Assembly (NCBI GenBank): GCA_028343155.1
Contig: JAOLXX010000009.1
Coordinates: 1 to 64,000 of the forward strand
Direction: 5' to 3'
From: Polaribacter sp.
GTDB lineage: Bacteria; Bacteroidota; Bacteroidia; Flavobacteriales; Flavobacteriaceae
Length of the DNA: 64,000 nt
Of this stretch, positions 38,198 through 47,058 are shown piece after piece. The translations under genes and the position numbers were made by a program. The notes beneath the pieces are model-generated. The model was not told the origin of the DNA and searched no databases. It worked only from the letters and a program-made list of their open reading frames with translations. Position 1 is the first letter of the stretch. Each line of letters opens with the position of its first letter.

Positions 38198-39370
38198 ATG
38201 ACTATAGAAAAAATAGAAGCATTCATCCTTAAAGACACACTATCTAAAAGTTTTTTCTTTTCACAATGGGAATATGCAGAACGCTGTATCTGTCTTGTTA
38301 AAATAACTGCATCTAATGGTCAATATGGTTGGGGAGAAGCTTATGGACCTGCAACAATGGTAGAAGCTGGTATTAAATTATTAGAACCAACAGTTTTGGG
38401 AGAAAATCCTTTAGAAAATGAAGTGATTTGGAATAAAATGTACCGAAAAACATTAGATTTTTCAAGAAGAGGAGTCTATATGGCTTCTGTTAGTGCAATA
38501 GATATAGCTATTTGGGATTTAAAAGGTAAAATTTTAGGTCTATCTGTATCCACGCTTTTAGGAGGTTCTCATAGAAAGAAAATTAGACCTTATGCTACTG
38601 GCTTGTACTTTACAAATCATAATAATTTTTCTGATGGATTTGTAGAAGAGGCTAAAAAATATGTAGCTCAAGGCTTTAAAGCTATGAAAATGAAAGTTGG
38701 ATTAGGCATCAAAGAAGATGTTGCCAATGTGAAATTGATTAGAGAAACTATTGGACCAGATATTAAATTAATGGTAGATTCTAACCATGCATACACTTTT
38801 AACGAAGCTGTAGAATTGTGTAGAAAAATTGAAAAATATGATATTGGTTGGTTTGAAGAGCCAATCTCTCCTGAATTCTATGAACAATATGCAGAATTAA
38901 GAGAAAAAACAACAATACCAATTTCAGGTGGAGAATGTGAGTATTTAAGATTTGGATTTAATCAATTGATAAAAAATAAATCTGTAGACATACTTCAACC
39001 AGATATTTGTGCAAGTGGTGGATTAACTGAAGCCAAAAGAATATCAGCTTTAGCAAGTACAAATGGTATAGATTTAGTGCCTCATACATGGGGTACATCT
39101 ATTGGTTTGCATGTAGCTTTACACTTTATTTCTAATATTGAATCTATTCCAGGAAGAATGTATCAACCAGAATTTTTAATGGAATTTGACCAAACAGAAA
39201 ATGGTTTAAGAGATAACTTGTCTTTTCCAAAGTTAGAAATGAAAGACGGTATGTTAGAAGTACCAAACAGACCAGGGTTAGGTATCGATATTGATGAAGA
39301 AGTGCTACGTAAGTATTGTATAAACAATTCGACAAACGAAAACATAATAGAAAATATTTTAAATAAATAA
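38198..39370 (+). CDS. Enolase-superfamily enzyme, probable 3,6-anhydrogalactonate cycloisomerase (DauB-like)
   Basis: Mandelate-racemase/muconate-lactonising member of the enolase superfamily. The expected active-site set is complete: KMK with K164 and K166, D194 (MVDSNH), E220 (WFEEP), E246 (GGECEY) and H296 (PHTWG). Family members with this set include aldonate dehydratases and the cycloisomerases that open 3,6-anhydrogalactonate to 2-keto-3-deoxygalactonate. Next to an aldehyde dehydrogenase and an aldolase in a galactan locus, the cycloisomerase role is the best fit. It is the first gene of a three-gene operon (8 bp and 4 bp gaps) with the locus operator. A galactonate or fuconate dehydratase is the main alternative. 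Confidence 0.75.
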   Translation: MTIEKIEAFILKDTLSKSFFFSQWEYAERCICLVKITASNGQYGWGEAYGPATMVEAGIKLLEPTVLGENPLENEVIWNKMYRKTLDFSRRGVYMASVSAIDIAIWDLKGKILGLSVSTLLGGSHRKKIRPYATGLYFTNHNNFSDGFVEEAKKYVAQGFKAMKMKVGLGIKEDVANVKLIRETIGPDIKLMVDSNHAYTFNEAVELCRKIEKYDIGWFEEPISPEFYEQYAELREKTTIPISGGECEYLRFGFNQLIKNKSVDILQPDICASGGLTEAKRISALASTNGIDLVPHTWGTSIGLHVALHFISNIESIPGRMYQPEFLMEFDQTENGLRDNLSFPKLEMKDGMLEVPNRPGLGIDIDEEVLRKYCINNSTNENIIENILNK

Positions 39371-39377
39371 AACAAAA

Positions 39378-40832
39378 ATGAAAACTCAAAATTTTGGCTA
39401 TAAAAAGCTTTACATTGATGGTCAATTAGTTGATGCAGCAAGTGGAGAAAGAGATGACGTTATTTGTCCTGCAACAGGAGAAGTAATTGCACAAGTAGCT
39501 AAAGCAGGAAAAGCAGATGCTTTAAAAGCATTAGAATCTTCGCAAAAAGGATTCAAATATTGGTCTAAACTTTCTTTAGGAGAGAGAACTAAATGGATGT
39601 TGAAACTGCGTGATGCTATTTTAGAAAAATCTGACGAACTTAGAAATGCAATGGTGCATGAAATGGGGAAAACGTATGCAGGTTCTGAAGAAGATATATT
39701 AAGACTTACAGAAGCATTGGAATATTATCCAAATGCAATGCAAAATTTAAGAGAAGAACAAATACCAGATCTAGATAACTCGCATACACATAAGATGATT
39801 TCAAAACCTGCAGGTGTAGCTATTGCTTATTTAGCTTGGAATTTCCCATTATTAAACGTGGGTTATAAAATAGGTCCAGCATTAGCTTCTGGTTGTTCTT
39901 TAATTATCAAACCTTCTGGTATATCACCTTTATCAACTTATATGGTTGGTGAAATTATGCATAGCATTAATTTCCCAGCAGGAGTTGTAAATATTATAGC
40001 AGGTCCTAGTAGCGAGGTTGCAACACCAATGACAACAAGTAAAATACCAGCAGTAATAACAATGATTGGTTCTACACAAACAGGACAAAGAATTATTGCA
40101 GATAGTACAACTTCCATTAAAAAACTAGGAATGGAATTAGGAGGTAATGCTCCTTTTATTGTTTTTGAAGACGCAGATTTTGATACAGCTTTAGATTTGG
40201 CAATCGGATTAAGATTTGGGAATACAGGTCAGATTTGTGTAGCTGCAAATAGAATTTTTGTACATAAAAACATCTATGATAAATTTATAAAAGCCTATGT
40301 AAAAAAAGCTTCAGAAATTAAAATTGGCTTTGGAACTAAAGAAAATAAAGACGTTTTTATGGGGCCTGTTGCCACTAGAAAAGATAGAGATAGAATGTTC
40401 GATTTAGTTGATGATGCTGTAAGTAAGGGAGCTATTTTAGAATATGGAGGAAAAATTCCAAAAGATTTACCACAAGAAGGTAATTGGATAGAGCCAACTA
40501 TTGTTTCTGGAATTACACAAGAAATGGATTTGTTTACCAAAGAAACTTTTGGGCCAGTTGCAGGTGTTATGTCTTTTGAAACGGATGATGAAGTTTTAGA
40601 ATTAGCAAACGATACAGAATTTGGTTTAGCTTCCTATATTTTTACAAATAACCATAAAAGAATAGAAAGATTTACAGAGGATTTAGAATTTGGAGAAATT
40701 CAAATTAATGGTGTAAAATATGCTATCTATTTACCACATGGAGGGTTTAAGAATAGTGGAATTGGTCATGATTGTTCTCATTTAGCGTTAGAAGATTATT
40801 TAGTAAAAAAACGTGTTTCTACAGCAATATAA
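39378..40832 (+). CDS. NAD(P)-dependent aldehyde dehydrogenase, probable anhydrogalactose dehydrogenase (DauA-like)
   Basis: Aldehyde dehydrogenase superfamily enzyme of normal length (484 residues). Active-site residues are visible: C287 (GQICVAANR), E253 (GMELGGNAP) and N155 in AWNFP, which replaces the more usual PWNFP. The cofactor lysine is in IIKPSG. In the known pathway the first step of 3,6-anhydro-D-galactose breakdown is oxidation of the aldehyde to 3,6-anhydrogalactonate by such an enzyme. It lies between the cycloisomerase and the aldolase genes in the same transcript. Succinate-semialdehyde and lactaldehyde dehydrogenases are relatives that cannot be ruled out from sequence alone. 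Confidence 0.8.
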   Translation: MKTQNFGYKKLYIDGQLVDAASGERDDVICPATGEVIAQVAKAGKADALKALESSQKGFKYWSKLSLGERTKWMLKLRDAILEKSDELRNAMVHEMGKTYAGSEEDILRLTEALEYYPNAMQNLREEQIPDLDNSHTHKMISKPAGVAIAYLAWNFPLLNVGYKIGPALASGCSLIIKPSGISPLSTYMVGEIMHSINFPAGVVNIIAGPSSEVATPMTTSKIPAVITMIGSTQTGQRIIADSTTSIKKLGMELGGNAPFIVFEDADFDTALDLAIGLRFGNTGQICVAANRIFVHKNIYDKFIKAYVKKASEIKIGFGTKENKDVFMGPVATRKDRDRMFDLVDDAVSKGAILEYGGKIPKDLPQEGNWIEPTIVSGITQEMDLFTKETFGPVAGVMSFETDDEVLELANDTEFGLASYIFTNNHKRIERFTEDLEFGEIQINGVKYAIYLPHGGFKNSGIGHDCSHLALEDYLVKKRVSTAI

Positions 40833-40835
40833 ATT

Positions 40836-41600
40836 ATGATAAAAAATTTATTACAAGAAAGTCTTAAAAAAGGAGAAACCTTATATGGTCCTTTCTGCAA
40901 AATACAAGATCCTGCAATTGTTGAAATTGCTGCTTTAAGTGGTTTTGATTTTGTAATTATTGATATGGAACATGGTCCTTATAGCATTGAATCTGCTCAA
41001 AATATGATTAGAGCAACAGAAGCTAGAGGAATTACTCCTGTTGTTAGAGTTACAGAAAATTCAGAAACATTAATTTTAAGGACTTTAGATATTGGTGCAA
41101 AATGTATACAAGTACCTCAAATTTGTACAAAAGCAGATGCAGATAGATTAGTGAAATCTACAAAATTTTACCCAAAGGGAGAAAGAGGAATGTGCAGATA
41201 TGTAAGAGCTGCAGAATACACAAATATTACTGGCGCAGATCATTTTGGGAAAGCAAATAATGATATTACTACCATTATTCATATAGAAGGAATGGAAGGT
41301 ATTAATAATTTAGAAGAAATTGTTCAAGTAGATGGTATTGACGTGATTTTTTTAGGGCCTTATGATTTATCTCAATCATGTGGTGTTCCTGGTCAAGTAA
41401 ACGACCCTAAAGTGGTTGATGCGATGAAAGGTGCAGTAGAAACTGCTAAAAAATATGGTAAAGCTGTTGGTACATTTACAGAATCTCCAGAGAAAGCAAA
41501 AATGTGGAAAAGTATTGGTGTACAATACATTTCTTATGCTGTAGACGTTGGTTTAGTTATGAATACCTTTAAAGACATTACTTCTCAACTAAAAGGTTAA
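40836..41600 (+). CDS. HpcH/HpaI-family class II aldolase, probable 2-keto-3-deoxy sugar-acid aldolase
   Basis: Metal-dependent pyruvate aldolase of the HpcH/HpaI family (254 residues), cleaving 2-keto-3-deoxy sugar acids to pyruvate and an aldehyde. Visible residues match the family: the catalytic His in DMEHGP, Arg in VVRVTE, the metal-binding Glu in HIEGMEG and Asp in LGPYDLS. No 2-keto-3-deoxygluconate kinase gene occurs in the window. This enzyme may therefore act on unphosphorylated 2-keto-3-deoxygalactonate, or the kinase may lie elsewhere. It starts 4 bp after the dehydrogenase stop and ends at a terminator. Confidence 0.85.
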   Translation: MIKNLLQESLKKGETLYGPFCKIQDPAIVEIAALSGFDFVIIDMEHGPYSIESAQNMIRATEARGITPVVRVTENSETLILRTLDIGAKCIQVPQICTKADADRLVKSTKFYPKGERGMCRYVRAAEYTNITGADHFGKANNDITTIIHIEGMEGINNLEEIVQVDGIDVIFLGPYDLSQSCGVPGQVNDPKVVDAMKGAVETAKKYGKAVGTFTESPEKAKMWKSIGVQYISYAVDVGLVMNTFKDITSQLKG

Positions 41601-41624
41601 AAGAGAAAATAATAAAATATCAAG

Positions 41625-41654
41625 CCCTATAACTTTTTAGTTGTAGGGTTTTTT
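41625..41654 (+). terminator. Rho-independent terminator after the sugar-acid operon
   Basis: CCCTATAACT pairs with AGTTGTAGGG (one G-T pair), followed by a T run. Confidence 0.85.
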
Positions 41655-41765
41655 ATTGTTTTTGAATTTTTAGTTTGAAGTATATCTTACAAAACATAAG
41701 ATTTACATTATTAAACAGGTCTTTGTTAAAAGTATAAAACTATAGGTTAGGTATAATTAATAACA

Positions 41766-41805
41766 AAAAAAAGAGCTAACAAATTTTTTAATTTGCCAGC
41801 TCTTT
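41766..41805 (-). terminator. Rho-independent terminator of the minus-strand gene at 41836
   Basis: AAGAGCT plus AAATT arms pair around a short loop, with T-rich sequence on the minus strand after the stem. The position fits the end of the 41836-42855 gene, facing the terminator of the plus-strand operon. Confidence 0.8.
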
Positions 41806-41835
41806 TAAGAATATAATTTGGTAAAATAATTACAT

Positions 41836-42855
41836 TTAGTTTTTAATTAATTTTTTAGTTGATACACCTTTGTCTGATGATAATTTAACTAAATATACAG
41901 ATTTACTTAAAGAAGAAATATCAACAGTATTTGTGTTGTTAGATGTTAAAACCTTTTTACCTAATAAGTTAAAAATTTCAACTTTGTTAAGAGTTTCTTT
42001 AGTATTAATAGTTAATACATCATTTACAGGGTTAGGAGCCATAGAAAATTCAAAGTTGTTAAAACGTTCTGTAGATAAAACTGCTCCGTTTTTCGTAATG
42101 GTTAATCTGTTTTGAACAATTCTATTAATATTCCCATCACCAGCCTGGAAAAAACCTAATGCCCAGTTAAAGTAAAAAGCGCCAGAACCAGTTATTGCAG
42201 TATAAATTTCATCTCTAATACCAGCTTGAGAAACTACAGCAGAAGTTTCATTACTTGTACCAACGTTTCTAATTCTAACTTTTTTACTAGAAGATGCAGC
42301 ATCTGCTCCGATTGTATATTCTAAAATGACTTCATAAGCAGACTTATCTGCCTGACTAATAGATGGGGCTGTTGCAAAAGCACCTGTGCCTCCAGCATTT
42401 ATAAGATCAACAGTTCCGCCATTTGCTATTAAAGAAGCAACAATAACACCTTCTCTTTGCTGTCCTAAAACAGTTCCTGCTTCAGGAGCTACTTCAGGAG
42501 AAAGACCAACAATAGTCATGTTTTTATCAACTGTGTTAAAAGCTTGGTTATTGAAACCTAACATAATAACCGAAGTAATTGTAATCACATCTCCATCTGT
42601 TGCAGTAATAGGAGTTTTTAAAATTGAATATGCAAAATTAGAACCCGTTAATAATTGATCTGCAGTATTTGCAGTCCAAGTATTTGCGTTGTTAAAATGA
42701 CCAGCGTTCCAGTCTGGATGATTGTTTAAATCTGTTTGAACATTTGCGTCATCATAAGTAGCCTCATCAAAAGCAGAATCGTAAATTGTAGTTTGGGCAC
42801 TAGTTGCTACAACAAAACAAAAGATGAATAATAAAGTAAAATAATTTTTTTTCAT
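41836..42855 (-). CDS. Secreted protein of unknown function with T9SS sorting domain
   Basis: Signal peptide to about residue 20 (ATSAQ), then about 240 residues of predicted beta-rich sequence with no family I recognise (DWNAGHFNNANTW, SKKVRIRNVG, FYFNWALGFFQAGDG). A T9SS type A sorting domain occupies the last about 75 residues (MAPNPVNDVLTI, LSKSVYLVKLS). The order and aromatic content suggest a jelly-roll or concanavalin-like fold, possibly carbohydrate-binding. It is transcribed away from the GH16 pair and has its own copy of the locus operator, so it is probably part of the same response. It is the only regulon member on the minus strand. Confidence 0.75.
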   Translation of the reverse strand: MKKNYFTLLFIFCFVVATSAQTTIYDSAFDEATYDDANVQTDLNNHPDWNAGHFNNANTWTANTADQLLTGSNFAYSILKTPITATDGDVITITSVIMLGFNNQAFNTVDKNMTIVGLSPEVAPEAGTVLGQQREGVIVASLIANGGTVDLINAGGTGAFATAPSISQADKSAYEVILEYTIGADAASSSKKVRIRNVGTSNETSAVVSQAGIRDEIYTAITGSGAFYFNWALGFFQAGDGNINRIVQNRLTITKNGAVLSTERFNNFEFSMAPNPVNDVLTINTKETLNKVEIFNLLGKKVLTSNNTNTVDISSLSKSVYLVKLSSDKGVSTKKLIKN

Positions 42856-42877
42856 AATTTAAAATTTATAATTTCAA

Positions 42878-42946
42878 TAAAATTACACCCTAACTAATAA
42901 CAAATACTGCATAAAATTACCCTTGTTTAGTACATATTTAACTAAT
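42878..42946 (-). promoter_or_regulatory. 21-bp direct-repeat operator with -7 box, minus strand, for the 41836-42855 gene
   Basis: On the minus strand GTTA (5' base at 42942) and GGTA (5' base at 42921) are 21 bp apart. A TAATTTTA -7-like box runs from 42885 to 42878, 36 bp from the proximal half-site. This site and the plus-strand site share the divergent region without overlap. Confidence 0.7.
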
Positions 42947-42957
42947 AAATTATGCTT

Positions 42958-43026
42958 GTAGGATAATTTATAATTACAACAGGGTAAATTTTAAGAACTA
43001 TATTCTACTAACATATATTTACTTTG
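42958..43026 (+). promoter_or_regulatory. 21-bp direct-repeat operator with -7 box, upstream of the GH16 pair
   Basis: GATA at 42962 and GGTA at 42983 are 21 bp apart. A TACTTTG -7 box lies at 43020-43026, with TTTG 40 bp from the proximal half-site. Confidence 0.72.
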
Positions 43027-43077
43027 TTTTTAGATTCTTTATTAATGAATTATTGATAAAGTTAAATTAAATAAAAT

Positions 43078-44088
43078 ATGAAGTCCATTAATTATATTCT
43101 TACTTTTTTTATTGCTTTGATTGCAGTTGCTTGTGGAAATCAAAAGTCCATTGTAAAAGCTAAAAGTGATTCGTCTGAAAAAGTATTGCCATTTTCTGAC
43201 CCTCAAAACAAAGGCAACTGGGTTTTAAATACAGATGCTAGTGATGAGTTTGATGCAAATACAATAGATGAAGAGAAATGGTATATTGTTGGTAAGTTTA
43301 AAGATGGGAAACCATTTTACAAACATCCAGATATGCCAAATAAAAAAGTTTGGAAAGGGCGTCAACCTTCTCAGTTTTCAGGGAGAAATTATAGATTAGA
43401 AGATGGCAAGCTAATTTTAGAAACACGTTGGGAGCCAGATTTTCCTTTTAGTGATGAATTAAGTAAACCTTGGGGACCAAATAAAGACATCAGAAATAAA
43501 TTTGAAAATATTACAACAGCTTGTTTTATTGGACGTAAGTTTTTTAAATATGGCTATATGGAAATTAAAAGTAAAGCTGCAGATGCAGAAATTACAAGTG
43601 CATTTTGGGCAATTGGTGGTAAAACTGAGTTAGATATTTTTGAACAATTTGGAGACCATAGACAACCGCAAAAAGAAGCAAATGGCAAAGACAGAGAACT
43701 TTGGTGGTCTATACATGATTGGTCTAAAGAAGGAAAAGGAAGAACTGTTTTTACAGAGCATTTAGATTATGGTTTTAGAGTTGCAGACGATTTTCATATT
43801 TATGGAATAGAATGGAACGAAGATGGACTTAAACTATATGTAGATGGTAAATACAAAACAGGAGCAACAAAAGAACAAGTAGAAGCGTATGCTAAAGAAA
43901 GAAATTTACCAAATGGTTGGGTAATGAAAAACCCTATTTCTATTTGGTTAGATCAAGAAACTTTTCCTTGGCATGGTGTTCCTGACAGTAAAGAAGATTT
44001 AGAATTAAATAGCCCAGAAGGAGAAAAAGAAGATGGAGTTGTAGATTTTGAGATTGAATATGTTAGAGTTTGGCAAAAAAACAAATAA
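43078..44088 (+). CDS. GH16 endo-galactanase lipoprotein, single domain
   Basis: Lipoprotein (lipobox Cys19, VAC) consisting of a single GH16 domain. The ELDIFE motif gives E184 (nucleophile), D186 and E189 (acid/base). The segment WKGRQPSQF near residue 92 and the C-terminal LDQETFPWHGVP motif are shared with the other GH16 proteins of the window. An insertion near residues 73-90 (KDGKPFYKHPDMP) distinguishes it from its neighbour and may shape a subsite loop. It starts a transcript with the next GH16 gene, 7 bp downstream. Lipid anchoring suggests a surface or periplasmic endo-enzyme acting on imported or nearby chains. Confidence 0.85.
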   Translation: MKSINYILTFFIALIAVACGNQKSIVKAKSDSSEKVLPFSDPQNKGNWVLNTDASDEFDANTIDEEKWYIVGKFKDGKPFYKHPDMPNKKVWKGRQPSQFSGRNYRLEDGKLILETRWEPDFPFSDELSKPWGPNKDIRNKFENITTACFIGRKFFKYGYMEIKSKAADAEITSAFWAIGGKTELDIFEQFGDHRQPQKEANGKDRELWWSIHDWSKEGKGRTVFTEHLDYGFRVADDFHIYGIEWNEDGLKLYVDGKYKTGATKEQVEAYAKERNLPNGWVMKNPISIWLDQETFPWHGVPDSKEDLELNSPEGEKEDGVVDFEIEYVRVWQKNK

Positions 44089-44095
44089 TAATAAA

Positions 44096-45055
44096 ATGAA
44101 GTTTTATAATTTTTTAATAGTAGCTTTTTTTATATCTGTAAGTTTTTCTTGTGGAGATAATAGCGATGTTTTTAAAGGAGATCCTGTAGATAATATGGAT
44201 AATGAAGTTGTAACAAACTCTAATTTTCCTTTGTCAGACCCAAAAAATGAAGGTAGTTGGGTTTTAAATACAGATATTAGTGATGAATTTGATGCCAATG
44301 TTTTAGATGAAGATAAATGGCAAATTCAAGGTAAAGATGGTGTTTATAAGTCTAACTTTATAGGTAGAGCACCTTCTCAATTTTCTACAAATAATGCTAT
44401 AGTTCAAGATAATAAGTTAAAAATACTAACAAAATGGGAACCAGATTTTAATTTTCATCCAACAAGAACTCAAACTGTAAATGGTGTTGTTTATAAATAC
44501 GAAAATATAACTACAGCTGCTGTTATCAGTAAAAAGCAGTTTAGATATGGTTATATGGAGATTAAATGTAAATCTGCAAACACACAAATAACCAGCTCTT
44601 TTTGGACAACAGGTCTAAGATCATCAGAATTAGATATGTTCGAAATGTTTGGGGGTCATAAAACAAGTGCTTCTTGGAGAAAAAGATTAAAATTTAACAT
44701 TATAAGTTGGGATCCAGATAATTATTATTATCAACCAGATGGAAAGGGGCCAGTTTACACAGATAATATTCAAGTAGAAAATAATACTGCAGATGATTTT
44801 CACGTCTATGGTTTTGAATGGACATCAGAATACATAAAAATTTATGTTGATGGTGTATTGCATCCTGAAGGTACAATTACAAAAGCAGCATTAACAAATA
44901 ATGGTGCAAATCCAGAAAAATGGGTTACAGATACAGATTATTGGATTTGGTTCGATTCAGAAACTTTTCCTTGGTTAGGTATACCAACTGCTGCAGATTT
45001 ACCAACACCAGCAGAATATCAAATAGAATATATAAGAGTTTGGCAAAAAAGTTGA
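44096..45055 (+). CDS. GH16 endo-galactanase lipoprotein, second of the tandem pair
   Basis: GH16 lipoprotein (Cys19 of SFSC). The start is ATG 44096; the frame extends 16 codons into the previous gene but only this ATG gives a proper signal peptide. The catalytic motif ELDMFE supplies E178, D180 and E183. It is closest to the catalytic domain of the 51063 protein: both share GRxPSQFST, KRLKFNIISW, ADDFHVYGFEWTSEYIK and the WLG(I/L)P...ADLP end. It is therefore likely the anchored counterpart of that secreted enzyme, a duplication followed by a change of location. No extra module is attached. Confidence 0.85.
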   Translation: MKFYNFLIVAFFISVSFSCGDNSDVFKGDPVDNMDNEVVTNSNFPLSDPKNEGSWVLNTDISDEFDANVLDEDKWQIQGKDGVYKSNFIGRAPSQFSTNNAIVQDNKLKILTKWEPDFNFHPTRTQTVNGVVYKYENITTAAVISKKQFRYGYMEIKCKSANTQITSSFWTTGLRSSELDMFEMFGGHKTSASWRKRLKFNIISWDPDNYYYQPDGKGPVYTDNIQVENNTADDFHVYGFEWTSEYIKIYVDGVLHPEGTITKAALTNNGANPEKWVTDTDYWIWFDSETFPWLGIPTAADLPTPAEYQIEYIRVWQKS

Positions 45056-45106
45056 TATAGAAAAATAAGTAAATTAATTATAAACAAAAATTAAAATTTA
45101 AGTAAC

Positions 45107-45463
45107 ATGAAAAAAATCGTTTTAACATTAGTATTATTAGTTGCATTTACAGCTACTTATGGACAGAAAAAATGGCAAATGAAAAAAATTAACTATTTTG
45201 TAGATGCAGCTGCCAAAGACTTTAATTTAGATAAAGAAGCCAAAGCTAAATTATTAAAAGTAAGAACAGCTTATTTTATGGATTACATGAAAACCATGAA
45301 AGCTGCCAAAGCTGAAGGTTTAGAGCAAGCTGAAAGAAGAAAAAAACTAAATGTTATAAACCAGGCATTTAATAAAGATTTAATTGAAATAACTGGTAAA
45401 ACTGGTAAAGAAATTCAGCCTTTTTTAAAGAAAATGCGAGAAGAATTAAAAGACGTTAAGTAA
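45107..45463 (+). CDS. Small exported helical protein, function unknown
   Basis: A 118-residue protein with a signal peptide (to about residue 19, ATYGQ) and an all-helical, Lys- and Ala-rich mature part (KKINYFVDAAAKDFNLDKEAKAKLLKVR). The general look recalls small periplasmic helical proteins of the Spy/LTXXQ kind, but the diagnostic motif is absent and no homology is claimed. It lies 51 bp after the GH16 pair and ends at a strong terminator, so it is probably the last gene of that transcript. A periplasmic chaperone-like or oligosaccharide-binding role is only a guess. Confidence 0.65.
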   Translation: MKKIVLTLVLLVAFTATYGQKKWQMKKINYFVDAAAKDFNLDKEAKAKLLKVRTAYFMDYMKTMKAAKAEGLEQAERRKKLNVINQAFNKDLIEITGKTGKEIQPFLKKMREELKDVK

Positions 45464-45487
45464 GTAGTCATTGATTTATAATATTTA

Positions 45488-45530
45488 AGGTTGTTTTCTT
45501 TTCTGTAATTTAAAGAAAACAACCTTTTTT
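45488..45530 (+). terminator. Rho-independent terminator after the 43078-45463 transcript
   Basis: AGGTTGTTTTCTTT pairs with AAAGAAAACAACCT, followed by a T run. Confidence 0.88.
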
Positions 45531-45555
45531 CTTTCATCCAAATTAAATAAAAAAA

Positions 45556-47058
45556 ATGAAGCTAATTAAATTTTCAACACTACTATTTTCTCTCCTTGTT
45601 TTTATAGTATCGATGGTTAGTTGTAAAACTGCAAAAGATAAAAGTAGTACAGTTATTTCTCAGAAAGTTACCCAAACAATAAAAACACCAGAAAAACCAA
45701 ATATTTTGGTAATTCTTTGTGATGATTTAGGATATTCTGATTTAGGTTTTAATGGATCAAAAGAAATACCAACTCCGGCTTTAGATGATTTAGCTAAAAA
45801 TGGTACAATTTTCACCTCTGCTTATGTTGCACATCCTTTTTGTGGACCAAGTAGAGCTAGTTTAATGACAGGATTGTATGCACATAAAATAGGTGCACAA
45901 TTTAATTTGCCTCCAAATAGTGGAGAAACTATTAAAAAAGGAATTTCTTTAGAGGAAACTTTTATCAGTAAAGTGTTAGATGATGCAGGTTATAATACTG
46001 GTATTATGGGTAAATGGCATTTGGGTTCTAATGCAGAATTTCATCCAAATGTAAGAGGTTTTGATGATTTTTATGGTTTTTTAGGTGGTGGACACAACTA
46101 TTTTCCAGAACAATATAGAGCTGCATATAAAAGACAAAAAGAAAGTGGGCGTAAAATTATTTGGGATTATTTACATCCTTTAGAGCATAATGGAAAAGAA
46201 GTAAGAGAAACAGAATATATAACAGATGCACTATCAAGAGAAGGAGCTCGTTTTATAAATGAAGCTTCTAAAACAAAAGATCCATTTTTCTTATATATGT
46301 CTTATAATGCACCACACACACCATTAGAAGCAAAAGAAGAAGATCTAAAATTATTTTCTCATATAAAGGATAAAAAAAGAAAAACCTATGCAGCTATGGT
46401 TTATGCTGTAGATAGAGGTGTAAAAAGAATTGTAAATTCTTTAAAAGAATCTGGTCAATATGAAAATACTTTAATTGTTTTCTTTAGCGATAATGGAGGA
46501 AAAACAAAAGCTGGTGCAACTAATTTTCCTTTAAAAGAAGGAAAAGGAAGTACTTATGAAGGTGGTTACAGAGTACCAATGTTTTTCCATTGGGCAAATG
46601 TAGTTCCTGCTGGTAAAAAATATAATTACAATGTTTCTGCTTTAGATTTTTATCCAACTTTTGCAAGATTAGCAGGTGCTAAACTTCCTGAAGGAAAACA
46701 ATTAGATGGTAAAAATATCTGGGATAATTTCTTACAAAATAAAGATGCCAGAAAAGATGAAAATATCTATGTGTTAAGACATAGAAATGGATTTAGTGAT
46801 GTTGGCGTAAGAAAAAACGAGTGGAAAGCTGTAAAAGCATATCAACAAAAATGGAAACTTTTTAATGTTGATAATGATATGGCAGAAAGCAATGATTTAA
46901 GTAAAACACACCCGAAAATTTTAAATAATTTAGTAAAAGAAACAGAAGTTTGGAGTGGTACTCATATACAACCTTTATGGTGGCATGATGTTAAAACAGG
47001 AAAAGATTGGAAAGCAGACAATATGCCAAAGTTCGATTTAACTTTTAAGGTTGATTAG
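45556..47058 (+). CDS. S1 sulfatase lipoprotein (S1_19-like)
   Basis: Sulfatase lipoprotein (lipobox Cys23). The active-site motif is HPFCGPSR with Cys97. CDDLGYSDLG near residue 55, GKWHLG near residue 155 and FSDNGG near residue 315 complete the usual set. It shares DDFYGFLGGGHNYFPEQYRAAY-like and APHTPLEAK segments with the T9SS sulfatases at 21105 and 52734, so these three form one subfamily. It has no sorting domain and is lipid-anchored instead. It starts 26 bp after a terminator, with no operator copy visible, so its expression may depend on read-through or an unrecognised promoter. It is followed by a strong terminator. Confidence 0.88.
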   Translation: MKLIKFSTLLFSLLVFIVSMVSCKTAKDKSSTVISQKVTQTIKTPEKPNILVILCDDLGYSDLGFNGSKEIPTPALDDLAKNGTIFTSAYVAHPFCGPSRASLMTGLYAHKIGAQFNLPPNSGETIKKGISLEETFISKVLDDAGYNTGIMGKWHLGSNAEFHPNVRGFDDFYGFLGGGHNYFPEQYRAAYKRQKESGRKIIWDYLHPLEHNGKEVRETEYITDALSREGARFINEASKTKDPFFLYMSYNAPHTPLEAKEEDLKLFSHIKDKKRKTYAAMVYAVDRGVKRIVNSLKESGQYENTLIVFFSDNGGKTKAGATNFPLKEGKGSTYEGGYRVPMFFHWANVVPAGKKYNYNVSALDFYPTFARLAGAKLPEGKQLDGKNIWDNFLQNKDARKDENIYVLRHRNGFSDVGVRKNEWKAVKAYQQKWKLFNVDNDMAESNDLSKTHPKILNNLVKETEVWSGTHIQPLWWHDVKTGKDWKADNMPKFDLTFKVD

